From an uncultured Anaerofilum sp. (lineage in GTDB: Bacteria > Bacillota > Clostridia > Oscillospirales > Ruminococcaceae): DNA of 49,393 nucleotides. Both the position numbers and the translations under genes were made by a program. The DNA lies in NCBI GenBank assembly GCA_944385945.1, contig CALWZD010000017.1:1-49393 (forward strand). The letters are read 5' to 3'. Shown here in pieces: positions 1 through 8,207 of the stretch (position 1 is the first letter of the stretch; every line of letters begins with the position of its first letter). Below the pieces are notes generated by a model. It saw only the letters and a program-made list of their open reading frames with translations, made no database searches and was not told where the DNA came from.

Positions 1-209
1 TATTCTTCCGGATCGCCATTCAAAATCAATTCTGCATAGGACAGCGGATCGTTGTAGATGAGCCAGTCCAGTTCAGACCGCTGGAAACGACTATTCGCCA
101 CCTCATCCTCAACAGCGGTGCAGTTGAGGGAAACCATGCTGCCGTCGGAATATCTTAGTTCAACGCAACCGGTATCCATGTTAAATTCACAGGAAAGTAA
201 TGTTTTCAT
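1..209 (-). CDS. DUF6061-like small protein (partial, runs off the left edge)
   Basis: The reverse strand starts with ATG at 209 behind a clear GGAGG site 7 bases upstream and stays open to the window edge, giving 69 visible residues. The start MKTLLSCEFNMDTGCVEL, the following DGSM, and a later ERSELDWLIYNDP-like stretch (here QRSELDWLIYNDP) match my memory of DUF6061, a family of short proteins of unknown function in Clostridia. No membrane segment or catalytic motif is visible. It points away from everything else here and is separated from it by two hairpins, so it may belong to a different element, possibly a mobile one. Family assignment is from memory; the function is unknown. Confidence 0.65.
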   Translation of the reverse strand, partial: MKTLLSCEFNMDTGCVELRYSDGSMVSLNCTAVEDEVANSRFQRSELDWLIYNDPLSYAELILNGDPEE

Positions 210-240
210 AATGTTATCCTCCAATATAAACTCTGTTAAC

Positions 241-286
241 AAGAAAAACTCCCGCCTAATTCCTGTTAGGAATCAGACGGGAGTTT
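241..286 (-). terminator. Terminator-like hairpin upstream of the DUF6061-like gene
   Basis: Arms AAACTCCCG and CGGGAGTTT enclose a further partly paired core with TTCCT/AGGAA. On the minus strand the stem is followed by TTTTTCTT, so it reads as a terminator for minus-strand transcripts entering from the right. No gene in that direction is visible nearby, which is odd. It lies in the 5' leader region of the small gene and could alternatively act as an attenuator. Confidence 0.6.
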
Positions 287-310
287 CGTATGCACCCGAA
301 AACCGTCAGC

Positions 311-348
311 TAACAGTTGATAAGTGATTTAGTTCCTTATCACTGTTA
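311..348. repeat. Inverted repeat at the break point of the solute-binding-protein remnant
   Basis: TAACAGT(T)GATAA at 311-323 pairs with TTATCACTGTTA at 337-348, a 12-bp stem with one bulged T. The open frame of the truncated solute-binding protein begins immediately to its right. This is the kind of position expected for the end of an inserted element or for a recombination scar. There is no T-run, so it is not an obvious terminator. Confidence 0.55.
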
Positions 349-1047
349 AGCCAACCTGTTGCAGGTGTTTTTTCCACATGGTCGACCTATCAGGTAAACG
401 CAGCGATCACCAACGGCGATGAATATGTATACCTGCCTCCCATTACTTCCGAAAACGGAAAAACCCCCACTTGGCAGTATCGTTCCTTCTCTTACAACCG
501 TATTCCTGCATTCCTCATCAGTGCCGATTCTGAGCATATCGAAGAATTGGTGAAGTGGGCAGATATGTGGTATGATGTTGACACCAGCATTCAGGCTTTG
601 TATGGCAAATTCGAAGACCATGTGACCAGCTTGGGCGATGGTAAATTCCAGATGGTTCCCAACGCAGAAGGCAAAGATACCACCTATGCCGACCGTTCGT
701 ATTATTGCCCCGGAAACGATTCACTGGCGTGTGTTCTGCCGGATGATTTCGTGATCGAGCCTCGCAAGCAGAGCTTGCTGGAAAAAGATGCAGCAGGTGA
801 GCTGTACGGCCCGTACATCCCCGAAAAGGTTTACAATGAGATGTGGTACGCAACCACCGAGGAAAGCGAGAATATCATCAACTACCGCACCGATTTCGAC
901 AGCTACCTCGACCAAATGGCTGCTGATTTCATCACCAAGGGCGATGTGGATGGCAAATGGGATAGCTATATCCAGAATTTGAACAACCTGAATATGCCCG
1001 CCTTGCTGGAAATCTATCAGGGTATCTACGACCGCAACGCTCAGTGA
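346..1047 (+). pseudogene. C-terminal remnant of an ABC sugar-transporter solute-binding protein
   Basis: The frame is open from 328 to the TGA at 1045-1047, but there is no start with a ribosome site before the first recognisable residues, SQPVAGVFSTWSTYQ. The sequence resembles the C-terminal half of large LplA/YtcQ-like extracellular solute-binding lipoproteins (usually about 500-560 aa): a WADMWYD helix, YIPEKVYNEMWYATTEE, and a closing LNNLNMPALLEIYQGIYD helix. The signal peptide, lipobox and first lobe are missing. An internal ATG at 547 has no convincing ribosome site. Such proteins normally sit beside two permease genes and a YesN-like regulator. The regulator is present downstream, so this looks like the broken end of a carbohydrate importer. 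I infer that it is non-functional. Confidence 0.72.
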
Positions 1048-1120
1048 TCCTCTTACAAAATGCCCCCTTTGTGTCGAAGATTTTGCCATTATACCGCACG
1101 GTGTTCGCCATGCAAAATGC

Positions 1121-1149
1121 TGGAAAACATTGTAAAGATATGATATAAT
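1121..1149 (+). promoter_or_regulatory. Candidate promoter ahead of a structured leader
   Basis: TGGAAA at 1121-1126 and a perfect TATAAT at 1144-1149 are separated by 17 bases. The -35 is weak (4 of 6). Transcription would start near 1156 and meet a terminator at 1217-1262 before the AraC-type gene at 1334. It could make a short RNA or a leader for that gene. Confidence 0.5.
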
Positions 1150-1216
1150 GGCTAACAGCTGTTTTTGCAGCAGTATGCCGCAAAATGCAGCCTTCGACAT
1201 TAAAAAAACCAGATAG

Positions 1217-1262
1217 ACCGCACCTTTTTGCTGGTTGGCATAAGGTGCGGTATTATCTTTTA
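1217..1262 (+). terminator. Intrinsic terminator
   Basis: The perfect 10-bp arms ACCGCACCTT (1217-1226) and AAGGTGCGGT (1242-1251) are followed by ATTATCTTTTT. It ends transcripts from the solute-binding-protein remnant, or attenuates those starting at about 1156. Confidence 0.75.
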
Positions 1263-1280
1263 CTGATGATCAAAACCGAT

Positions 1281-1304
1281 GCCTGCCACATCACTGTGGC
1301 AGGC
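1281..1304 (+). other. Second leader hairpin before the AraC/YesN gene
   Basis: GCCTGCCACA, a TCAC loop and TGTGGCAGGC form a perfect 10-bp stem that ends 29 bases before the GTG start. There is no good T-run after it, so it may be an mRNA structure rather than a terminator. Confidence 0.5.
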
Positions 1305-1333
1305 AATCTTCGCTTTGAAAAGGGGAATGAAGC

Positions 1334-3613
1334 GTGGTGCGAGAACATATCCGAAAAAAGAGTACGTTGTTTCGCAAATTTTTGCTTTCTTATATCATTA
1401 TTTTGATTTTGCCGCTGCTTATGGTGTTTTCTTTTTTAAACCAAAAAGTGTTCTTTGTCATGGAGGAGCAGCTGTTTCAAAATCAGGCAAACACGATGGC
1501 ACGGTTGGAAAGTGCCATCGACCTCAGTGCACAACAGGTAATGTCCATCCACACCGAACTTTCGCTTAATCGGGATCTTACCACATTTCAAAGTATGCAA
1601 GATGTCACGCAGGCAAAGCAACTGATCCATCTGTTAAAAAGCTACACCATCGCCAATAACTGGCTGTACGATATGGTGGTATACTATCCGGGCGACACCT
1701 ATTTGTATACCAACAGCACCAGCAGCACGATAGACGGATATTTCGACCACCTTCTCTCTTTCGAATATCCTGACCAAGGGCGGGCATTGTACGAACTGAT
1801 GAAAAGCCCTGTTTCTATGCGAATGTTTCGGATGCAGACCATCAATTACAATGGGACGACCAAACAGCTCATCCCCTTTTATCTGCCACTTCAGCTGCAA
1901 AACTCCAATCAGGTATGCTCGGTGCTTTACCTCATCGATAGCGAAGTATTGCAAGAACTGGTCGTGTCCAAAACAAGCGGTGTCGAAGAACAGTATCTGC
2001 TTTTGGATGCTGATTCCAATGTGGTGGCGACTTTTACCAGTGGAACATCCGTTGCGCAGGTCGACCTGCAACCCTATCTGCAAGGCGAATGGAAGATACA
2101 GGATGGTGTGGAGTATCAGATCATCACCGAACAGGGAAAACAGTACCTGCTCTGTCACGAAAAATCGGAAGAAAGTGGGTTCACCTATCTGTCTATCTCC
2201 TCCATGAAAGAGATATATGCTGCCATCGATCGATTGAAGCTGCAACTGATCGTCATTACTGCCATTGCAGGCGTGATTGGGCTTGCGATCGTGGCGTACA
2301 GCATGAAAACAACCTATGGACCGATTGGAAAGCTAAGCCAATATGCCAAAACATTTTTACCGCAGGATGGCGACGAGGAACCGGACGAGCTGAAAGCCAT
2401 CCATTCCTCGATGGAGCATATCTCTACCCAGTATACCAAGCTGAAAGAAAATTCCTGTGCAGCTTTCCAAAACCATTTTTTGCAGCGGCTTTTGCAAGGC
2501 GAATATAAGGACTCCAGCTATCTCGATGCCATCGGCGGGGTGAGCAATGTGCGTTTTGAATGGAACAGCTTCGTCGTGCTGATGCTGCTGTTTTCCAAAC
2601 AAGACCTGCTTTGCTCCGACAGCCAGTTAGAACGCCTATGCCGTGCGCATTTGGCGGGATATTTGCAGCGCACAAGCGAGCGGAATCAGTATGTGTATAT
2701 CGCAAACTTTTCCCAAGAGGAAAATGGAACACTGAAACAGGCGGTACAGGCACTGTACGACGAACTGGAACAGACCTTTGAGGGCTATAATCTGGTGATT
2801 GCAGTAGGGGAATGCTGCGATGGGATCGCAGGGGTTTCGCAATCCTATGAAACAGCGGTTCTGGCAGCCGACTATCGGTTTGTACAAGGCAACCACTGTC
2901 TTATTTGGCACGATCAGCTTTCGCTGGATACTGCCATGATGGAGGCGTATCCCAAAAAGCTGTTCGAGCAACTGCGCTATGCTTTGCAGCGTGGCGAAAC
3001 CGAAAACGTTTATCCCGCATTGAACGACATCATTGCATACTTAAAAAACGGAAATCTTCCGCTGTTCTATGTGCGCAGCCTTGCCTACGAAACTATCAAT
3101 ATTCTGGCAGAAACGCTGATGAAGGTGGGCGATGAAAAATTCAGCAAAGAATTTTTAAAGACCTATTCGGGTTTCTTTACTGATTTTGATACCATCGACG
3201 AGTTGGCAGATGCGCTCAATCAGCTAAGCGTGAACATCTGTCTGTATATCGTAGAGGGCATTTTACAGGAAAAGGACGAAAAGCTGTACCGCATCAAACG
3301 AGAGATCGAAACCGATTATTCCGATATGAACTTTTCGATACAGGCTTTGGCAGAACGGCATGGAATGACCTCCGCAGCACTTAGCCAGTATTTTAAGGCA
3401 CAGACCGGTATGACGGTCATGGATTACCTTACCCAGTGTCGAATGGAAAAGGCAAAACAACTGCTGCGAGAGGGTAAGCTGACTTTGAACGAGATCACCG
3501 AAAAAATCGGATACATCAACACATCCAGCTTTATCCGGCGGTTTAAATCGCTGTATGGGCTTACTCCACGCCAGTATGTGGCAAGCCATCCCGAACAGGA
3601 ACAGCATCTGTAA
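1334..3613 (+). CDS. Membrane-anchored AraC-family regulator (YesN-like, sensor plus HTH)
   Basis: This 759-aa protein starts with GTG at 1334 behind AGGGG. It has an N-terminal transmembrane helix (about residues 16-37), an extracellular sensor region to about 300, a second helix (about 301-325, LIVITAIAGVIGLAIVAYS), a cytoplasmic linker, and a C-terminal double helix-turn-helix of AraC type (about 655-755), ending in the typical INTSSFIRRFKSLYGLTPRQY. This is the layout of regulators that sense sugars outside the cell and switch on ABC importers and polysaccharide-degrading enzymes in Firmicutes. It lies between a broken solute-binding-protein gene and a polysaccharide lyase, which fits control of that locus. 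The ligand is unknown. Confidence 0.9.
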   Translation: MVREHIRKKSTLFRKFLLSYIIILILPLLMVFSFLNQKVFFVMEEQLFQNQANTMARLESAIDLSAQQVMSIHTELSLNRDLTTFQSMQDVTQAKQLIHLLKSYTIANNWLYDMVVYYPGDTYLYTNSTSSTIDGYFDHLLSFEYPDQGRALYELMKSPVSMRMFRMQTINYNGTTKQLIPFYLPLQLQNSNQVCSVLYLIDSEVLQELVVSKTSGVEEQYLLLDADSNVVATFTSGTSVAQVDLQPYLQGEWKIQDGVEYQIITEQGKQYLLCHEKSEESGFTYLSISSMKEIYAAIDRLKLQLIVITAIAGVIGLAIVAYSMKTTYGPIGKLSQYAKTFLPQDGDEEPDELKAIHSSMEHISTQYTKLKENSCAAFQNHFLQRLLQGEYKDSSYLDAIGGVSNVRFEWNSFVVLMLLFSKQDLLCSDSQLERLCRAHLAGYLQRTSERNQYVYIANFSQEENGTLKQAVQALYDELEQTFEGYNLVIAVGECCDGIAGVSQSYETAVLAADYRFVQGNHCLIWHDQLSLDTAMMEAYPKKLFEQLRYALQRGETENVYPALNDIIAYLKNGNLPLFYVRSLAYETINILAETLMKVGDEKFSKEFLKTYSGFFTDFDTIDELADALNQLSVNICLYIVEGILQEKDEKLYRIKREIETDYSDMNFSIQALAERHGMTSAALSQYFKAQTGMTVMDYLTQCRMEKAKQLLREGKLTLNEITEKIGYINTSSFIRRFKSLYGLTPRQYVASHPEQEQHL

Positions 3614-3643
3614 AAAAATGCATTGCTGTGCAAAAATCGCATA

Positions 3644-3672
3644 TAGAAAAGGGAACGGGTTTGCAGTATAAT
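3644..3672 (+). promoter_or_regulatory. Promoter of the polysaccharide lyase gene
   Basis: TAGAAA at 3644-3649, a 17-base spacer and a perfect TATAAT at 3667-3672 predict a transcript start near 3679. That excludes the upstream GTG at 3677 as the lyase start and supports ATG 3716. Confidence 0.6.
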
Positions 3673-3715
3673 AGCCGTGAAAATTTCCCCCTTGGGGACA
3701 GTCGAGGTGGCAACT

Positions 3716-6076
3716 ATGCGTGAACGATGGATCGAGCGTGTGACCGGAAATTCTCATTGGAACGGTGCGCACATCGATAAAGATTATCAAACGATCATAT
3801 GCAAGTTCGAACGGCAGGCACAAACGATTTTAGACTTATTTGTAGAAAACAGCGGCGAACAGTTGTTTTCGGACTTAAATCTGCACAGACCTGCCAATAT
3901 GTTGTCGATGGATACCAACGACAGCTTCGATTTCGATATGGCGTTTAGCCGTATCTGTAAACTTTCGGTGGCATGGGCGACAAAAGGCAGTCGATACTTT
4001 GATAACGAATCGTTGAAAAACAAAATTTTATACGCTTTGGAATGGTGCCATGAGCATTTTTATAACGAAGATTGCAGCTACGCCGAAATGTTCGGCAACT
4101 GGTGGCACTGGTGGATCGGCATCCCACGCAATCTTGGAACAACGGCAATTTTGATGCACGATGTTCTGCCCGCACCGCTTGCGCAAAAGTTGGCAGCCGT
4201 CCTGCGCCATTTCAACCGTGATCCGCTGTATATCTACTCCAACCGTGGTGCCGGAGAGCAGAAAAAAGAAATGACCAGTGGCAATTTGGCAGATACCTGT
4301 CTGATCTCGGCACTGCGTGGAGTCGCTTTCGACGATAGCGAAGCACTGCAAAACAGCGTGAAATATATGCGGGAGATGGCGTCGACTATTACACAAGGCG
4401 AGGGATTTTATCCCGACGGTTCCTTTATCCAACACACCAACCTTGCCTACACCGGCGGTTACGGTGCGACTTTGCTGAATGGAGTGGAACAGCTATTTTA
4501 CCTCACCGATTCCACCCCTTATCAAATCCCCGACGAGCAAAAACAGCCGGTGTTCGATTGGATCTGGAACGGAGTGCGTCCTTTGTATGCCGACGGTGCG
4601 ATTTTCGATATGGTTTCGGGGCGAGGGGTCACTCGTCCGGGCAATAGTGACTATATCATCGCAAAAGGGATTTTACAGGTCATTCTGTTGTTGTCCGACA
4701 GCGCACCTGCTTCCATGCGGTCGGGAATGAAAGCATTTTGCAAAGCACAGCTGCAAGCAGCGATTGCGGTATTTGGCGAAGACCGCTATTTTTCCGGTAT
4801 GAATACCGCTGCAATGATGCAAGCAAAACAGTTGTTGCAGGATGCTTCGGTAACTGCAAAGCCAAACGACGACTACGCCAAAATGTTTGGCAGCATGGAT
4901 AAAACGGTCGCACACCATCGCCGTTTCAGCTTTGGTGTGAGCATGGCGTCGCAGCGCACAGGACGCTTTGAATATGGCAACCATGAAAACAAAAAAGGTT
5001 GGCATCAATCCGACGGTGCGACATACCTTTACAACGGCGACGGTACACAATATTCGGACAACTATTGGAATACCGTTGACCCGCATCGTCTGGCAGGAAT
5101 CACCACCGACCACAGCAGCTGTCCGTTGGTGGATTGGGTCAATCCGTTGGGTGCATCGAACTGCACAGGCGGTGCTGTTTTGGATGCCGACGCAGTATTT
5201 GCAATGCAATTTGCAGCCTGCCCTGACAGCGAAAATCCGTACTTGACCGCCAAAAAAGCGTGGTTCGTACTCAATGGCACCATCGCTGCATTGGGTGCCG
5301 ACATCAAAGGCATTTGCCCCGACCGCACCACCGAAACCATCGTGGAAAATAAAAAGCTGTGTGCAGAACCGACCAAGCAGCTGCTATTGGATGGAACTTC
5401 TACTGCTCTTTGCCCGTCGTTTTATGCCAAGCGACAGTTGCAATGGGTATGGTTGGAGGGCAACACCTCTGCCGATGCTGTGGGATATTATTTCCCGCAG
5501 CCCACAGTGCTGACCATGAAACGGGAAAAACGAGTGGGCAGTTGGTATGAGGTAAATGGAGTATCGGGTGTAAGCAATGAACCTGTGGAGCGGGAATATT
5601 TCAGTATGGCGATTCCCCACAGTGCCGACGCACAGCCCGAAAGTTACTGCTACCTGTTGCTGCCCAGTGTGTCGCAAAGTGAGATGCGTACTTTTGTGCA
5701 GCAGAAGCCCGTTCAAATTTTGTTCAATACCGAACAGGTGCAGGCGGTTGCAGAACAGACCACCCAGACATTGGGTGTTCAGCTGTGGCAGGCAGGCGAA
5801 TGGGAACTTCCCCAGCTCGTTTTGGGCATTACGGCGATTTCGGTCGATGGAGCTGCCAGCCTGCTTTTGCGACAAGAGGGCGGTCAGCTGCGTGTCGCAC
5901 TTGCCGACCCCACCCAGACGGCGGAACGCATCACTGTCCGCATCAAAGGGCGATTTGCTGCGCTTCAAACCACACAGGGAAAAGTACAGATTTGCGCCGA
6001 TGAAACAGGTGCCGTCCTGACCGCTGAAACTGCCGGTTTACAGGGAGCAACTTTACAAGTCGTGCTAAACGGATAA
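3716..6076 (+). CDS. Polysaccharide lyase family 8 (hyaluronate/chondroitin/xanthan lyase type), cytoplasmic
   Basis: This 786-aa protein is chosen to start at ATG 3716, preceded by GAGGTGG, since the longer GTG form would begin at the predicted transcript start. PL8 hallmarks are clear: the aromatic patch NWWHWWIGIP (128-137), candidate catalytic N190, H240 and Y249, the arginine pair R303/R307 in GRGVTR, then a GWHQSDGATYLYNGDGTQYS segment of the central beta domain. The spacings 190/240/249/303/307 equal those I recall for pneumococcal hyaluronate lyase (349/399/408/462/466). PL8 enzymes cleave uronic-acid-containing chains by beta-elimination, leaving 4,5-unsaturated uronates. No signal peptide or anchor is visible, unlike classical secreted members, so it probably acts inside the cell on imported oligosaccharides. 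The exact substrate cannot be read from sequence. Confidence 0.9.
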   Translation: MRERWIERVTGNSHWNGAHIDKDYQTIICKFERQAQTILDLFVENSGEQLFSDLNLHRPANMLSMDTNDSFDFDMAFSRICKLSVAWATKGSRYFDNESLKNKILYALEWCHEHFYNEDCSYAEMFGNWWHWWIGIPRNLGTTAILMHDVLPAPLAQKLAAVLRHFNRDPLYIYSNRGAGEQKKEMTSGNLADTCLISALRGVAFDDSEALQNSVKYMREMASTITQGEGFYPDGSFIQHTNLAYTGGYGATLLNGVEQLFYLTDSTPYQIPDEQKQPVFDWIWNGVRPLYADGAIFDMVSGRGVTRPGNSDYIIAKGILQVILLLSDSAPASMRSGMKAFCKAQLQAAIAVFGEDRYFSGMNTAAMMQAKQLLQDASVTAKPNDDYAKMFGSMDKTVAHHRRFSFGVSMASQRTGRFEYGNHENKKGWHQSDGATYLYNGDGTQYSDNYWNTVDPHRLAGITTDHSSCPLVDWVNPLGASNCTGGAVLDADAVFAMQFAACPDSENPYLTAKKAWFVLNGTIAALGADIKGICPDRTTETIVENKKLCAEPTKQLLLDGTSTALCPSFYAKRQLQWVWLEGNTSADAVGYYFPQPTVLTMKREKRVGSWYEVNGVSGVSNEPVEREYFSMAIPHSADAQPESYCYLLLPSVSQSEMRTFVQQKPVQILFNTEQVQAVAEQTTQTLGVQLWQAGEWELPQLVLGITAISVDGAASLLLRQEGGQLRVALADPTQTAERITVRIKGRFAALQTTQGKVQICADETGAVLTAETAGLQGATLQVVLNG

Positions 6077-6093
6077 AATCGCCAACACAAATA

Positions 6094-6228
6094 AAAAGCC
6101 TTCCCTCATCAGTCACGCCGAGCGTGACAGCTTCCCCCCCAGGGGTAAGCCAAAAAGAAAAGATGATTCGCCAATAAAAAAGCCTTCCCCTTGAGGGAGA
6201 GGTGGCTGCACAGCAGCCGGATGAGGTG
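6094..6228. repeat. MITE-like palindromic repeat, copy A
   Basis: A non-coding block starts CCTTCCCTCATCAGTCACGC, contains the palindromes GTCACGC..GCGTGAC and CTTCCCCC..GGGG, and ends with CTTGAGGG..GGTGGCTGC..GCAGCCGGATGAGGTG. The same elements, in inverted orientation, form copy B at 47822-47948. Two half-units begin with similar words (TCGCCAA...ATAAAAAGCCTTCCC). No coding potential is seen. It resembles the short palindromic repeats scattered through many Ruminococcaceae genomes. Confidence 0.75.
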
Positions 6229-6272
6229 AAGTAGCTGCTTGACAAGTTATAAATAGGCTTTTTCTACAAGAG

Positions 6273-6308
6273 AAAACTGCCGACACATTGCGATGTGTCG
6301 GCAGTTTT
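6273..6308 (-). terminator. Terminator of the oligoendopeptidase gene
   Basis: AAAACTGCCGACACA and TGTGTCGGCAGTTTT form a long perfect stem with a TTGCGA loop. It ends just after the minus-strand stop at 6313 and carries A/T tails on both sides, so it may work in both directions. Confidence 0.85.
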
Positions 6309-6312
6309 TGTG

Positions 6313-7998
6313 TTATACCTGATGTTCGGCGATCCAGTTGGCAACATCTTTGGCAACGGGTGCCAGCGAACCGTCCTCGAAAGGAACAGCAAAGTTTGCA
6401 GACTGTACCAGCCCTGCGTAAGTTTTGGTTCCGCCCTGTGCGACCAGTGCCAGATAGCGTTTCCAAGCGTCCTGCGGGTCTTTCAGCCATGCAGCAAAGA
6501 ACTGCAATGCCACCGTCTGTGCCAAGCAATAGTCGATATAATAGAAAGGCATCTCGTAGATGTGCAGCTGACGTTGCCAGCCTGCACCACGACCGTAGAA
6601 AGGCAGAGCATCGAAATCGACCCAGGGACGATATTTTTTCTCAAGCTTCAGCCATTCTTGGTTGCGCTGTTCGGGGGTCAGGTTAGGATTGCCGTAAACG
6701 ATGTGCTGGAATTCGTCAACCATGCAGCCGTAAGGGATAAAGAACAGTGCATCTTCGGCGTGTGCCAGCTCATATTTCGGGGTGTCCTCTCCGAAGAAGT
6801 AGTGATGATACGGGCCGGTCAAAAATTCCATGCTCATCGAGTGGATCTCACAGCTTTCCAATCCGGGGTTCATCAGTTCGTGGGGAAGATCCAATGCATA
6901 TGCAGTGTGTGCTGCAAATGCATGACCGGCTTCGTGGGTCAGTACGTCAACATCACCGCTCGTGCCGTTGAAGTTGGAGAAGATGAACGGGCAGCGGTAG
7001 TTCGGCAGACTGCTGCAATAGCCGCCGGGTGCTTTGCCATGACGGGAAAGCACGTCAAACAAACCGTTGTCCATCATAAGGTCGATGAAAGTTGCAGTTT
7101 CGGGGCTGAGTTCGTGATACATCCGCTTGCCGGCTGCCAAGATCTCCTCGGGGGTGCCGTGCGGAACAGGATTGCCGTCCAAAAATTCGACGGTCAGGTC
7201 GTAGAATTTCGCATCGTCTACCTGAATGCGCTTTAACTTGCGCTGCATGGCTTCGGCTGCCAGCGGTACAACGTCCTGTGCGACCTGACGGCGGAAATTC
7301 TCCACCTCTTTCTGACCATATCCCAGACGCTCCATACGCAGATAGCCCAAAGGGATATAGTTTTCAAAACCCATCATCCGTGCCTGTTGGGTGCGGTTTT
7401 TCACCATTTTGTCGTAGATCTCATCCAGCTTTTCACGGTTTTCGTCAAAGAATTTGCCCTCTGCCTCGAATGCGGCACGGCGAACGGCACGATCACTGCT
7501 TTGCTTGTAGGGGCCAAGCTGGGCAACGCTCAGCACTTTGCCGTCGAACGGAATACGGGCAGAAGCATACAGCTTTTCGTATTCGGTGCTAAGTGCGTTT
7601 TCCTGCTGGCGCAGTTCCAAAATTTCAGGAATAGAGCTTTTTACCAGCACTTCCATCTTTTGCAGCAAAAGTTCACCGTAGTTTTTGCTCAAAATCTCCT
7701 TTGCAGGGTTGGACAGCACGGCACGGTAAAAATCCAGCACGGCATTGTTTACCAACGGGCCGTTTTCGTCATAGAAGGTCTGCTCAGCGTCGTAGAATTC
7801 GTCTTCGGTGTCGCAGGTGTGGCGGATAGCAGCCAGACTGCTGGCGGTTTCGTAGTCGGCACTGAGCTTGCAGTGCTGCTGATAGATAGTATCCAGTGCA
7901 GCGGCATCAGCTGTCTTTGCTTGCTCGGTCAGGGTTTTGTAGTTTGCCAACAGCGCATCCAAATCGGGACGCTGATACGGCATTTCATTGAACTTCAT
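6313..7998 (-). CDS. pepF: M3 family oligoendopeptidase (PepF-like)
   Basis: This 561-aa zinc peptidase is placed at ATG 7998 because TAAGGAG lies 10 bases ahead of it; the upstream in-frame GTG at 8007 is only one base from the same ribosome site. The HEAGH zinc motif is at 355-359 (THEAGHAFAAH), and the downstream glutamate ligand is in ESCEIHSMSMEF (E384). Length and layout match M3B oligoendopeptidases, which cut short peptides in the cytoplasm. It stands alone with its own promoter and terminator. The family is certain; the pepF name is by analogy. Confidence 0.9.
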   Translation of the reverse strand: MKFNEMPYQRPDLDALLANYKTLTEQAKTADAAALDTIYQQHCKLSADYETASSLAAIRHTCDTEDEFYDAEQTFYDENGPLVNNAVLDFYRAVLSNPAKEILSKNYGELLLQKMEVLVKSSIPEILELRQQENALSTEYEKLYASARIPFDGKVLSVAQLGPYKQSSDRAVRRAAFEAEGKFFDENREKLDEIYDKMVKNRTQQARMMGFENYIPLGYLRMERLGYGQKEVENFRRQVAQDVVPLAAEAMQRKLKRIQVDDAKFYDLTVEFLDGNPVPHGTPEEILAAGKRMYHELSPETATFIDLMMDNGLFDVLSRHGKAPGGYCSSLPNYRCPFIFSNFNGTSGDVDVLTHEAGHAFAAHTAYALDLPHELMNPGLESCEIHSMSMEFLTGPYHHYFFGEDTPKYELAHAEDALFFIPYGCMVDEFQHIVYGNPNLTPEQRNQEWLKLEKKYRPWVDFDALPFYGRGAGWQRQLHIYEMPFYYIDYCLAQTVALQFFAAWLKDPQDAWKRYLALVAQGGTKTYAGLVQSANFAVPFEDGSLAPVAKDVANWIAEHQV

Positions 7999-8044
7999 GG
8001 GATTCACACTCCTTATTTGAAAAATAAAATTTCAACTGCCCTTT

Positions 8045-8073
8045 ATTATAGCAAAAAAAGAGAGAAATGTATA
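8045..8073 (-). promoter_or_regulatory. Promoter of the oligoendopeptidase gene (extended -10)
   Basis: On the minus strand TATACA (8068-8073), 17 bases, then TATAAT (8045-8050) preceded by TGC, giving an extended -10 TGnTATAAT. Confidence 0.7.
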
Positions 8074-8143
8074 CAAACAAGAACGACATCTTGGCACAGT
8101 TTGCACAGAAAATTAAAAAAAGATGATGATTCATTGTTTTTTA

Positions 8144-8172
8144 TTGACAATTCGGCAAATGCAAACTATACT
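8144..8172 (+). promoter_or_regulatory. Promoter of the flavodoxin gene
   Basis: A perfect TTGACA at 8144-8149, 17 bases, then TATACT at 8167-8172. The predicted start near 8179 lies upstream of ATG 8208 and overlaps the upstream ATG at 8181, which supports the shorter protein. Confidence 0.8.
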
Positions 8173-8207
8173 AAGGGCACATGAACAGTAAGAAAGGAAG
8201 AAAACCT

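Noticed and set aside
547-1047. Internal ATG at 547 as the start of an intact 166-aa gene
   Set aside because: There is no ribosome site, and recognisable solute-binding-protein sequence continues upstream to about 350, so this is a remnant and not a separate gene.
6295-7236. Plus-strand open frame of 313 codons opposite the oligoendopeptidase
   Set aside because: It is antisense to the HExxH zinc peptidase, lacks a ribosome site and its start lies inside the terminator region.
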